A stretch of 64,000 nt of DNA from Micromonospora purpureochromogenes (GTDB taxonomy: Bacteria > Actinomycetota > Actinomycetes > Mycobacteriales > Micromonosporaceae). Below are positions 8,391-15,964 of the stretch, one piece after another. Below the pieces are notes generated by a model. It was not told the origin of the DNA and did no database searches. It worked only from the letters and a program-made list of their open reading frames with translations. The stretch's first letter is position 1, and each line of letters opens with the position of its first letter. The stretch covers positions 4,216,001-4,280,000 of the forward strand of contig NZ_LT607410.1 of the NCBI RefSeq assembly GCF_900091515.1. The letters are read 5' to 3'. The position numbers and the translations under genes were made by a program.

Positions 8391-9440
8391 TCAGCGTCGG
8401 GCGGGGTCACCGGGCGCGGCGAGGACCGTCTCACCCAGCGCCAGGAACCGGGCCGCCCGGGGAAAGTCGCGCAGCTGCCGGTGGTAGTGGCCGAGGGTCA
8501 GCCCGACCGCGGCGGCCGGCACCCCACGGCTGGTCAGGATCTCCACCAGCCAGCCGACGAAGTCGGTGAAGAGCGAGCTGTCGTCGACGTACAGCGCCGC
8601 GGCCAGGAAATCCACGATGTACCCGAGGTCGCTGACCGTGGAGTCGAGCTGGGCCGGGGTGTAGTCGCGGACCGACGGCACCCGCTCACGTAGATCGGCC
8701 AGCGCGGAGTCGATCAGCTCGCCGCGCCGCTTCACCAGGCTGGCGTACTCGTCGTCGGCGAGGTGCGGCAGCTCGGCCGGGCGGACCCGGCGCAGCGCCC
8801 GCTCGTCGGCGACCAGGTCGGCCGCGCTCGGCGCGTCCGGCGCCCAGGCGACGCCGAGGGTACGGGCCCAGCGGCCGTCGTCGCCGAAGCCGCGCCCGCC
8901 CACCACCACCGGTACGTCCGACCGGCGGCAGGCCTCGATCATCCGGTGCGCGTACGGCAGCCGCATCGGCAGCGCGCAGGCCAGGGCGACCGCGTGCGCG
9001 TCGTGCCGGTGCAGGTACGACACCAGGTGCGCGGCGGGCACGCTCGCCCCGAGGAAGGTCACCTGCCAGCCGCGCAGCCGCAGCACCTCCGCCACCAGCC
9101 GGGGCGGCAGGGCGTGCCACTCGCCGTCCATGCAGGCCACCACCACCCGCCCCCGGGTCGGGCGCGGGTTGGCGTGCGCCGCCACGGCGGCCACCACCCG
9201 CTCGCTGATGTGGGTCGCCGCGTGCTCCTGGGCGACGCTCCACTCGTTGCGCGCCCACCGCTCCCCCACCTCGGACTGGGCGGGCGCGACCAGGTCGAGC
9301 AGCACCCGCTCGGCCGGCACCCCGGCGTCGAGCAGCCGGACGGCCACGTCGATGGCGCCGTACTCGTCCGCCTCCTCCAGCGCGTCCAGGAACTCGTGGT
9401 ACGCCTGCGCCGGATCGGCCTGGGTGGTGGGGGCGGTCAC
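8391..9440 (-). CDS. Cobalamin-binding sensor protein (CarH-like light/B12 module, no DNA-binding domain)
   Basis: 349 residues. The N-terminal helical bundle carries Trp62, then nine residues, then Glu72-His73 (WARNEWSVAQEH). The Rossmann-like B12 domain begins VVVACMDGEWHALPP with Glu107-x-His109, where His would ligate cobalt from below. In CarH the equivalent residues (W-x9-EH and ExH) build the adenosylcobalamin photosensor. There is no MerR domain; instead a C-terminal helical region of about 130 residues follows the B12 domain. The GTG start overlaps the stop of the SpoIIE-type phosphatase (GTGA), so the two are translationally coupled. A B12-dependent light or redox input to the phosphatase is inferred. 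Confidence 0.87.
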   Translation of the reverse strand: MTAPTTQADPAQAYHEFLDALEEADEYGAIDVAVRLLDAGVPAERVLLDLVAPAQSEVGERWARNEWSVAQEHAATHISERVVAAVAAHANPRPTRGRVVVACMDGEWHALPPRLVAEVLRLRGWQVTFLGASVPAAHLVSYLHRHDAHAVALACALPMRLPYAHRMIEACRRSDVPVVVGGRGFGDDGRWARTLGVAWAPDAPSAADLVADERALRRVRPAELPHLADDEYASLVKRRGELIDSALADLRERVPSVRDYTPAQLDSTVSDLGYIVDFLAAALYVDDSSLFTDFVGWLVEILTSRGVPAAAVGLTLGHYHRQLRDFPRAARFLALGETVLAAPGDPARR

Positions 9441-11200
9441 GAAGGGGTCTCCCTCTCCTCGCCGGGCCGGCCCACCTCGGGTACGGCGTGCAGGTGCCGG
9501 GGCGGGCGCCCGCCGGGGCCGGTGGCGCGCAGCGCCAGCACGGCGATGTCGTCGTGGTCGCCCTGGGCCAGCCAGTCGCAGGTCACCTGCTCGACCCGCT
9601 CGGCCAGCGCCGGCGCCGGCACCCGGTGGCAGCCGGTCACCGCATTCACCAGCCGGTCCTGGCCGAACTGCTCGTCGCCGCGCCGGCCGCCGCGCGCCTC
9701 GGTCACCCCGTCGCTGTAGAGCAGGCAGGTCTCGCCCGGGGCGAGCCGGACGGTCACCTCGCCGATGCGCGGGTCCGGCACCACGCCGATCAGCATGCCG
9801 CTCAGCGGCACCGTCTCGACCTCACCGCAGGCGCGCAACACCAGCGGCGGCAGGTGGCCGCCACCGGCCATGGTCAGGGTGAGGCCACCGTCGCGGTGCG
9901 GGCGGACAACGCCGAGCACCATGGTGGCGAACCGACCCTGGCCGTGCGCCTGGGTGGTCTCCAGCAGCGCGTCGTTGAGCAGCTTCAGCAACCGGCCGGG
10001 GTGCGACTCGACCCGGTGCAGCGCCTGCAGGCACTGGCGCAGCTGGCCGGTGAAGACCGCCGCCTCCACGCCCTTGCCGGAGACGTCGCCGAGGAAGAAC
10101 ACCGAGCCGCCGTCGGGGAGCCGGTGCGAGCCGTAGAAGTCACCGCCGATGCGCAGGCTCGCCTGCGCCGGCCGGTACGCCGTGCCCCACTGCACCCCGG
10201 CGACGGTCACCGGCTCCACCGGCAACAGGCTGGCCTGCAGCGTGTCGGCCACCTCGGCCTGATCGCGGTAGAGCACCGCCGTGGTCAGCGCGGCACCGGC
10301 CCGGGCGGCGAAGGCGCGGACCAGCTCGAGGTCGTCCTCGTCGTACCAGCGGGTGGCGCGGCGGGCCACCAGCAGCACGCCGGCCGGCGCGTCCCGGCCC
10401 GGCAGTGGGACCACCCGGGCGGCGACCTCGCGGGCCTCCAGCCCCGGCAGCCAGCCGGCCTCCACCGCCTGGTCGACCAGCCAGTCGACCGCGTGCGGCT
10501 CGGCGCCGCAGAGCCCTTCGGCGATCGCCGTCGGCAGGGCGGTGGCGGACAACATGCCGCTGTCCACGGTTGCCGACTCGTCCTCGCCCCGCGTCGCCCG
10601 CCACCAGCGGGCCCGGCCGGCCCGGGGCGCGAGCACCAGGACGGCGACCTCGGCCAGGGTGGGCACGGTCAGCCGCACCACGGCGGCGGCGGCCCGGTCG
10701 GGATGCAACGGATTGCCGAGCTTCTCGCCGACGACCGCCAGGAACGCGGAGCGGGCCCGCTCGGCGAGCAGGGCGTCGGCACGGCTGACGCTGTCGGTCA
10801 CGTCCTCGACGTAGTGACAGCTGCGGGCCCCGGAGAGCGGCACCTGGCGGACCCGCAGCCGGCGGCCGCGGTGGCCGAACTCGCCGGCGTCGCCGGTGGC
10901 GAGCGCGGCCACCCCGGCGGCGGCCAGCGGCCGGCCGGGAACCACCTCGGGCAGCAGGCGCTCGGCGACGGGACTGAGATGCCGCACCATGCCGTCGGCG
11001 TCGCAGACGATCAGACCCTCGCGGAAGTGCTCGATCACCTCCGACCAGTCCGGCTCGGGGTGACCACGGTCGGGCGAGAGCGGCGGCAGCGCCGACCCGG
11101 GTCGGCCCGCGACATCGGACGGCCGCGCCGGACCCCTTGCACTCGGCGTGGAGATCCGTCCGTCGCCCGGGTCCGAGCCCCTGACGTCGGCAGCAGTCAC
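9437..11200 (-). CDS. SpoIIE/RsbU-type PP2C phosphatase with PAS and GAF domains
   Basis: About 587 residues. A PAS-like region (HFREGLIVCDADGMVRHLSP) is followed by a GAF-like region (about residues 150-310) and a C-terminal PP2C domain. Metal-binding signatures: RIGGDFYGSHRLPDG, FFLGDVSGKGVEA, LLYSDGVTEARGG and GDHDDIAVLAL. Such enzymes dephosphorylate STAS anti-anti-sigma factors to activate a sigma factor. The GTG at 11200 is chosen because AGGAGTGAGG lies just upstream; a TTG further up lacks a site. It is coupled to the B12-binding gene and divergent from two further STAS genes. No RsbW-type kinase is in the window. Confidence 0.9.
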   Translation of the reverse strand: MTAADVRGSDPGDGRISTPSARGPARPSDVAGRPGSALPPLSPDRGHPEPDWSEVIEHFREGLIVCDADGMVRHLSPVAERLLPEVVPGRPLAAAGVAALATGDAGEFGHRGRRLRVRQVPLSGARSCHYVEDVTDSVSRADALLAERARSAFLAVVGEKLGNPLHPDRAAAAVVRLTVPTLAEVAVLVLAPRAGRARWWRATRGEDESATVDSGMLSATALPTAIAEGLCGAEPHAVDWLVDQAVEAGWLPGLEAREVAARVVPLPGRDAPAGVLLVARRATRWYDEDDLELVRAFAARAGAALTTAVLYRDQAEVADTLQASLLPVEPVTVAGVQWGTAYRPAQASLRIGGDFYGSHRLPDGGSVFFLGDVSGKGVEAAVFTGQLRQCLQALHRVESHPGRLLKLLNDALLETTQAHGQGRFATMVLGVVRPHRDGGLTLTMAGGGHLPPLVLRACGEVETVPLSGMLIGVVPDPRIGEVTVRLAPGETCLLYSDGVTEARGGRRGDEQFGQDRLVNAVTGCHRVPAPALAERVEQVTCDWLAQGDHDDIAVLALRATGPGGRPPRHLHAVPEVGRPGEERETPS

Positions 11201-11419
11201 CGGCTGAGCCTCACTCCTCGTGTCGACACCCACGGTCCAGCGGAAACGGCGGGTATGTTCCAATCTCTGCGCCCCACCCTACGCCGGTGCACCGGTACCG
11301 CCACCCCACGGCCGTGCGGGACCTCGATCCGCACCGCCGGGCGGGGCCGGACGGGTGTTGTTACGAGCCCGCGAAAAGCACCAGCCCGACCGGCAGCTCT
11401 TGCGGAAAGGCGTGATCGC

Positions 11420-11818
11420 GTGCCGCACGGGAGTAAACCCGAGGCCACCCCGCTGAGTATGGCCGTCGACCACTCCGACCCGGCGGCTCCCGTGATCTCG
11501 GTCGGCGGCGACCTCGCCTTCACCACGTCGGGGCCGTTGCGCGTCGAGGTCGACCGGGTCCTCGTCGAGCGTCCCCCGGTCCTCGTGCTGGACTTCGCCG
11601 GCCTGGTCTGCATCGACAGCACCGGGCTGTCCGTGATCGTCCACGCGTGGCGTGAGGGGCAGCAGGTCGGCACGGCCGTCCGGCTGCGCTCCACCCCGCG
11701 TTTTCTGGACACCATCCTCGACATGACCGGCGTCACCGGCCTGCTGGCCCGGCCGCTGCCCACCGCCCGGACCGGGCCCGCCGCGGCGGATCCGCCCGGC
11801 CGGGCCGTCTCCGCCTGA
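11420..11818 (+). CDS. STAS-domain anti-anti-sigma factor
   Basis: About 132 residues. The phosphorylatable Ser lies in VCIDSTGLSVIV. A Pro/Ala tail follows the STAS fold. The GTG at 11420 has GGAAAGG nine bases upstream; an internal ATG at 11459 (MAVDHSDP) has no good site, so the longer form is preferred. Divergent from the SpoIIE-type gene and probably one of its substrates. Confidence 0.85.
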   Translation: MPHGSKPEATPLSMAVDHSDPAAPVISVGGDLAFTTSGPLRVEVDRVLVERPPVLVLDFAGLVCIDSTGLSVIVHAWREGQQVGTAVRLRSTPRFLDTILDMTGVTGLLARPLPTARTGPAAADPPGRAVSA

Positions 11819-11827
11819 GACCCGGGC

Positions 11828-11854
11828 GTTTCCCGATCGCGGGAAGCTGGGAAC
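11828..11854 (+). promoter_or_regulatory. Candidate SigB/SigF-type promoter before the third STAS gene
   Basis: GTTTCC (11828-11833), 15 bases, GGGAAC (11849-11854). This matches the general GTTT...GGGTA(T/C) or GGGAA pattern of stress sigma factors of the SigB/SigF group in actinobacteria. Transcription would begin a few bases before the ATG at 11863, giving an almost leaderless message. An anti-anti-sigma gene driven by the sigma factor it liberates would form positive feedback; that link is inference. Confidence 0.45.
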
Positions 11855-11862
11855 ATGGGTGC

Positions 11863-12210
11863 ATGCCCAGTCAGCTGTTGTTCATCGAGGTGACCCGGCT
11901 CGACGCCGGGGGCGCCCGGCTACGGCTGACCGGTGACCTCGACTTCGACAGTGCGCCGGAGCTGATCGCCGCGGCCGCCCAGGCCCGCGCCGACGGCCAC
12001 CGGGAGCTGCTGATCGACGTCGCCGGCGTCGCCCTCTGCGACTCCTCCGGGCTCAGCGCCTTCGTGGTGATCGGCCGCGGCGGCGGGCCGGTCCGGCTGA
12101 CCGGCGTCAACCCGCACCTTCAGCAACTGCTGGACCGCACCGGGCTCGCCGAGCTGCTGGCGGTGGAGCACCCGCGCGCCGTCGGCGACGAGGTGCGCGA
12201 GGCCGGCTGA
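11863..12210 (+). CDS. STAS-domain anti-anti-sigma factor
   Basis: 115 residues, a bare STAS domain. The target Ser is in VALCDSSGLSAFVV; the fold runs from LFIEVTRL to the end. It follows the previous STAS gene by 44 bases but has its own stress-type promoter candidate immediately upstream and ends before a strong bidirectional terminator. Third STAS protein in the island; the three are not close copies of one another. Confidence 0.88.
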   Translation: MPSQLLFIEVTRLDAGGARLRLTGDLDFDSAPELIAAAAQARADGHRELLIDVAGVALCDSSGLSAFVVIGRGGGPVRLTGVNPHLQQLLDRTGLAELLAVEHPRAVGDEVREAG

Positions 12211-12218
12211 GGGAGCCG

Positions 12219-12248
12219 CCCCGGGTCGGGGTGGCCCCCGACCCGGGG
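12219..12248. terminator. Bidirectional terminator hairpin
   Basis: A perfect 13-bp stem (CCCCGGGTCGGGG pairing with CCCCGACCCGGGG) around a TGGC loop, placed between the convergent STAS and hypothetical genes. No U-tract, as is usual in high-GC actinobacteria. Confidence 0.75.
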
Positions 12249-12276
12249 ACCAGGGGTCGGGGGCCGGGAGGATGGT

Positions 12277-12591
12277 CTAGGTGGCCACCACCGGTTGCAG
12301 GCGCGGCGCGTCCTCGCGCAGGTCGGTCGGCGACGGTGGTTCGACGTCCTCCGGGAGACCGGAATCGGGCGTCTGGAACAGGTACCGGACGAAGTCCCCA
12401 CCGACCTCGTTGACGTCCGATCCGGGCCACTGGCCGGCGCAGTCCATGCCCACCACTTCGCGGCCGGAACCGTCGGTCTCCTCGACCAGTGCCCACAGGC
12501 TCACCGGGTAGCACCGGGTGGCCTCCGGGCCGACCTGCCACCGGGAGTACCAGCCGGGTCGGGCGGGGACGATCTCGACGATCCTCTTCAT
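12277..12591 (-). CDS. Hypothetical protein (104 aa)
   Basis: Begins MKRIVEIVPARPGWYSRWQ behind a GGGAAGG site and includes a stretch rich in Trp, Tyr and acidic residues (VSLWALVEETDG, FVRYLFQ). No signal peptide or membrane segment. Composition and site support a real gene; the family was not recognised. Confidence 0.75.
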   Translation of the reverse strand: MKRIVEIVPARPGWYSRWQVGPEATRCYPVSLWALVEETDGSGREVVGMDCAGQWPGSDVNEVGGDFVRYLFQTPDSGLPEDVEPPSPTDLREDAPRLQPVVAT

Positions 12592-12776
12592 GACGACCTT
12601 CCCTTCCGCGTTCCTCGGAAGACCTCCGGTCCGCTGCGATCATGCGGCCGGGGCGGGTGAGCGTCCCTCACCCCCGGCGAGTGAACCCACCGACCGGGTT
12701 CGGCCCGTTACCTTCCGCCGGGCGGTGGGAACGCGACGGCGGACGAGGCGAACCCCGATCAGGAGCGAGGTGCCAC

Positions 12777-13748
12777 ATGCGCAAGCAGATGGAGGGCGAC
12801 AACCAGCGCCGCCGGGCCCTGGCCCGCGACGCGCGCCGGCAGGGTCGACAGCCGAGCGAGACCGGCACCAGCCTGAGCGCGTCGAAGCAGATCACCAGCC
12901 TGGACCGGGGTCGACGGTCCGGTCCCCCGCCGGCCGGCCGGCACAAGCCGGACAGCACCCGGGGCGGGCCGGCGCCGCCGCCGGCGGCGGTGGCCACCGC
13001 GACCCGGCCCCTGCCGGACTCGGGGCAGGACAGCCGCGTGCAGCCGATGGGCTACCGCGAGCTGGTCGACGACGTCGGCCGGCGGGCCGGGGTCGACTTC
13101 GCCACCGCGAAGGTGGCTGCCGAGGCCACGGTGCTGACGCTGGCCTGGGCGCTGGACGAGGGCGAGCGGCAACGGCTGCTCCAGGCCGTCCCGGTGAAGT
13201 TGCACGACGTGGTGCCGGTCGACGGCATCGAACGGCACCAGGACCTGCCGGGCTTCCTCGCGGAGGTGGGTCGGATCAGTCGGCTCACCCCGGAGCAGGC
13301 CCGCTACCAGGCGGAGGCGACCCTGGCCGCGCTGGCCGACCACGATGGCGACCTGATCGAGTCGCTGGACGTGCCGGACGGGCTGCGTGACCTGCTCACG
13401 CCGACGGAACCCGGCGGCGGCCTGGTCGGCCCGCGCAGCGCCGCGGCACCGCTGACCGAGGCGGAGCTGCGGGACGCCCTGGCCGACCTGCCCTACTGGT
13501 CCAGTGACCGCCAGTCGCTGGTGCGGACGATCGAGCTGCCCGCGGGCAACCTGGACCGGGTGCTCGACCGGCTCGACCTGCTCCGGGTGGACACCGGCCG
13601 TGGACCGCAGATCGGTCGCCCCGACTCCGACAGCGCGGTGCTGACCGTTCGCAGCCGTAACGCCGACGCGGTGACCGCCGCCGACGTGGACCTGGCCCAC
13701 CAGGTCGACGACGCGATCGAGGAGGTTGGCGCAGGCATGGCGAGCTGA
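12777..13748 (+). CDS. DUF2267 protein with a C-terminal pterin-dehydratase-like domain
   Basis: 323 residues from the ATG at 12777 (AGGAGCGAGG upstream). Residues 1-90 are basic and disordered. Residues about 91-210 form a DUF2267 unit (MGYRELVDDVGRRAG... to DGLRDLL), a fold linked to stress proteins. The C-terminal 95 residues (LTEAELRDALADLPYWSSD to AADVDLAHQVDDAIEEV) resemble pterin-4a-carbinolamine dehydratase in layout, but the catalytic HHP-type motif is missing. A second DUF2267 protein is at 27320-27733. Function unknown; the dehydratase resemblance is moderate. Confidence 0.72.
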   Translation: MRKQMEGDNQRRRALARDARRQGRQPSETGTSLSASKQITSLDRGRRSGPPPAGRHKPDSTRGGPAPPPAAVATATRPLPDSGQDSRVQPMGYRELVDDVGRRAGVDFATAKVAAEATVLTLAWALDEGERQRLLQAVPVKLHDVVPVDGIERHQDLPGFLAEVGRISRLTPEQARYQAEATLAALADHDGDLIESLDVPDGLRDLLTPTEPGGGLVGPRSAAAPLTEAELRDALADLPYWSSDRQSLVRTIELPAGNLDRVLDRLDLLRVDTGRGPQIGRPDSDSAVLTVRSRNADAVTAADVDLAHQVDDAIEEVGAGMAS

Positions 13749-13763
13749 GCCGTCCGAAGGGCG

Positions 13764-13790
13764 GGCCGGTGGGCGATGCGCCCGCCGGCC
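13764..13790 (+). terminator. Terminator hairpin after the DUF2267 gene
   Basis: A 12-bp stem (GGCCGGTGGGCG with CGCCCGCCGGCC, one G-T pair) around a three-base loop, 16 bases after the stop codon. Confidence 0.6.
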
Positions 13791-13918
13791 CGGCACCGCC
13801 CGCCCGGTACCGGGACGCGCGACGTCCATGAGCCGGAACCGACAGGACCCGCCGTCGCGAGTGACGGAAAACCTGCCCGATCATGGACCACCGGGGCACC
13901 ACAGCTAGCGTGCAACAC

Positions 13919-14478
13919 ATGGACAGCGAGGCGGGCGACCGGCTGGAGCTGGTCGTCGACCCGGCGCGCCGGAGCGGACGCACCCTGCTCGCCGGGGGCG
14001 TCGCCCAGTCGTACGTGGACGTCGCCGACCCCCGTCACCTGCACTTCGAGTACGTCCGGCGGATGGCGGCCCTGGTCGACCTGGCCGCGCCGGCGGGGCT
14101 GCCCCGTACCGTCCTGCACCTGGGCGGCGGCGCGCTGACCCTGCCCCGGTACGTGGCGGCCACCCGCGTCCCGACGGCGTCTACCTGGTCAACGTCACGG
14201 ATCTGCCGCCACTGGTCTTCACCCGGGTGCAGGTGGCCACCCTGCGCGCGGTCTTCGCCGACGTCTGCCTGGTCGCCGACCGACGGATGCTACGCGGCCG
14301 CCGGTACGGCAACGTGGTGCTGGCCGCCGCGCACCGCCCTGGCCGGCTGCCGGTGCGGCGGCTCGCCACCCGGGTGGCCGCCGACCCGGTACCCGGCGGG
14401 GTGCTGCACGGACCGGACCTCGACGCGTTCGTCGGTGGGGCCCGCCCGGCCACCGATGCCACCCTCGGGGTCACCTGA
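13919..14478 (+). pseudogene. Spermidine-synthase-like protein with an internal deletion
   Basis: The first frame from the ATG at 13919 (TAGCGT seven bases upstream, leaderless type) reads MDSEAGDRLELVVD to LHLGGGALTLPRYVAATR, the start of a spermidine synthase/SAM-methyltransferase fold. At about 14165-14170 this runs straight into a different frame reading PDGVYLVNVTDLPPLVFTR and on to the stop at 14478. In the family these blocks are separated by some 70-80 residues carrying the acidic substrate and SAM contacts. An out-of-frame deletion has evidently removed them, leaving an inactive remnant. Confidence 0.72.
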
Positions 14479-14487
14479 TCCGCGCGT

Positions 14488-14514
14488 CCCGGCCGACCGC
14501 TGAGGTCGGCCGGG
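14488..14514. terminator. Bidirectional terminator hairpin
   Basis: A perfect 11-bp stem (CCCGGCCGACC with GGTCGGCCGGG) and a GCTGA loop between the convergent pseudogene and NADH dehydrogenase gene. Confidence 0.7.
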
Positions 14515-14527
14515 CGCGGGCGGGTCA

Positions 14528-15826
14528 TCATCGGTGGACCGGCACCTCGGGCGACGAACTCTCCAGCGGTACGGCGTGCGCCGGCACCAGCCCGAGCTGG
14601 GTGGCCGAGCGGGGCAGCGCGGCGTCGAGCACCCAGTCCGCCCCGACCCGGGTCCGGTTGCCGGGCATCGCCAGCAGGTGGTAGCCGCGGGTGACCGCCT
14701 TGGCCGGCAGCCCGGACAGGGACACCTTCAGCGGGTTGGCCGCGGCGTCCTTGCCACCCAGGTCGACCACCCAGCCGAGGTCGTAGTGCTTGTACGGCTT
14801 GCGCCTGCCGTGGCCGTACGAGGCGGCGATGTTCTGGGCGGCGAGCTTGCCCTGCCGCTGGGCGTGCTGCGCGGTCATCGCGCAGATCTGCCCCGGCCGG
14901 GTCAGGTCCGGCACGGCGGCGGCGTCGCCGCAGGCGTACACCTCGGGGAACCCGGGGACGTTGAGGTACTCGTCGACCACGAGCCGGCCCCGCTCGGTGC
15001 GCAGCCCCAGCTCGGCGACGAACGGGTCGGGGCGTACCCCGACGCACCAGACCAGCGTGCAGGTCGGGACGTACTCGCCGTCGGTGAGCTTCACCCCGTC
15101 GGCGGTGGCCTCGGCGACCGACGTACCCATCCGCACGTCGACGCCGCGCCGGCGCAGCACCCGGTCGGCGGTGTCGGACATCCGCTTGTCCAGCTCGGGC
15201 AGCACCCGGGGCGCCACGTCGAGCAGCATCCAGCGGGGCCGGACGGTGAGCCGGGGCCGCTGCCGGCGCAGCGCGTCGGTGAAGAGCTGCCCGTGGGCGG
15301 CCACCTCCGTGCCGGTGTAGCCGGCGCCGACCACCACGAACGTCGACCGGGCCCGCTGTTCGGCCGGGTCCTCGGCCTGCTCGGCCAGCTCGATCTGGCG
15401 GATCACGTGGTCGTGCAGGTAGACGGCCTCGGGCAGGCCGCGGAAGCCGTGCGCGTACTCGGTCACCCCAGGGATCGGCAGCAGCTTGTTGACACTGCCC
15501 ACGGCGAGCACCAGCCGGTCGTACGCGATCTTGCCCTGGTCGCCCTCGGGCTGGGTGAAGCCGACCCAGCGGTTCTGCAGGTCGACCCGGTCGGCCTCGC
15601 CGACGACGACCCGCACGCCGCGCAGGGTGCCGGTGAGCGGCACCGAGATCCGCCTCGGCTCCACGACCCCGGCCGCCACCTCGGGCAGTAGCGGCAGGTA
15701 GAGGAAGTAGTCGGTGGAGTTGAGCAGCACGATCTCGGCCCGGTCGCGCGCTACCCGGCTCAGCGTCTTCGCCGCGTGGTAACCGGCGAACCCGGCCCCC
15801 ACGATCACCACACGAGGTTTCGTCAT
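14528..15826 (-). CDS. ndh: Type II NADH dehydrogenase-like FAD oxidoreductase
   Basis: 432 residues. The N-terminal FAD site is VVIVGAGFAGYHAAKTL; a second dinucleotide site is TFVVVGAGYTGTEVAAHG, and the C-terminal FAD-contacting segment is VYACGDAAAVPD. This is the layout of non-proton-pumping NADH:quinone oxidoreductases (Ndh), peripheral membrane enzymes of the respiratory chain. The ATG at 15826 has GGGAGCGGG upstream and opens directly into the FAD motif. It stands alone. A related ferredoxin or pyridine-nucleotide reductase cannot be fully excluded. Confidence 0.85.
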   Translation of the reverse strand: MTKPRVVIVGAGFAGYHAAKTLSRVARDRAEIVLLNSTDYFLYLPLLPEVAAGVVEPRRISVPLTGTLRGVRVVVGEADRVDLQNRWVGFTQPEGDQGKIAYDRLVLAVGSVNKLLPIPGVTEYAHGFRGLPEAVYLHDHVIRQIELAEQAEDPAEQRARSTFVVVGAGYTGTEVAAHGQLFTDALRRQRPRLTVRPRWMLLDVAPRVLPELDKRMSDTADRVLRRRGVDVRMGTSVAEATADGVKLTDGEYVPTCTLVWCVGVRPDPFVAELGLRTERGRLVVDEYLNVPGFPEVYACGDAAAVPDLTRPGQICAMTAQHAQRQGKLAAQNIAASYGHGRRKPYKHYDLGWVVDLGGKDAAANPLKVSLSGLPAKAVTRGYHLLAMPGNRTRVGADWVLDAALPRSATQLGLVPAHAVPLESSSPEVPVHR

Positions 15827-15884
15827 GCCCGCTCCCGTTCCCGTCGACCCGCCCGACAAACGTGCCGGCCGGGCCGCGACCTGC

Positions 15885-15958
15885 GCGGCAGCGCGGCCGG
15901 GGCCGCGGCCGGCGCGGCGGCAGCGCGGCCGGTGCCGCGACCGGCGCGGCGGCAACGG
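15885..15958. repeat. Tandem 32-bp repeat, 2.3 copies
   Basis: Units begin at 15885, 15917 and 15949 (the last truncated), each opening GCGGCAGCGCGGCC. The two full copies differ at two positions. It lies between the debranching-enzyme stop and the NADH dehydrogenase start; the G/C symmetry also allows strong hairpins, so it may act as a terminator for the debranching gene. Confidence 0.7.
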
Positions 15959-15964
15959 GGTCGG

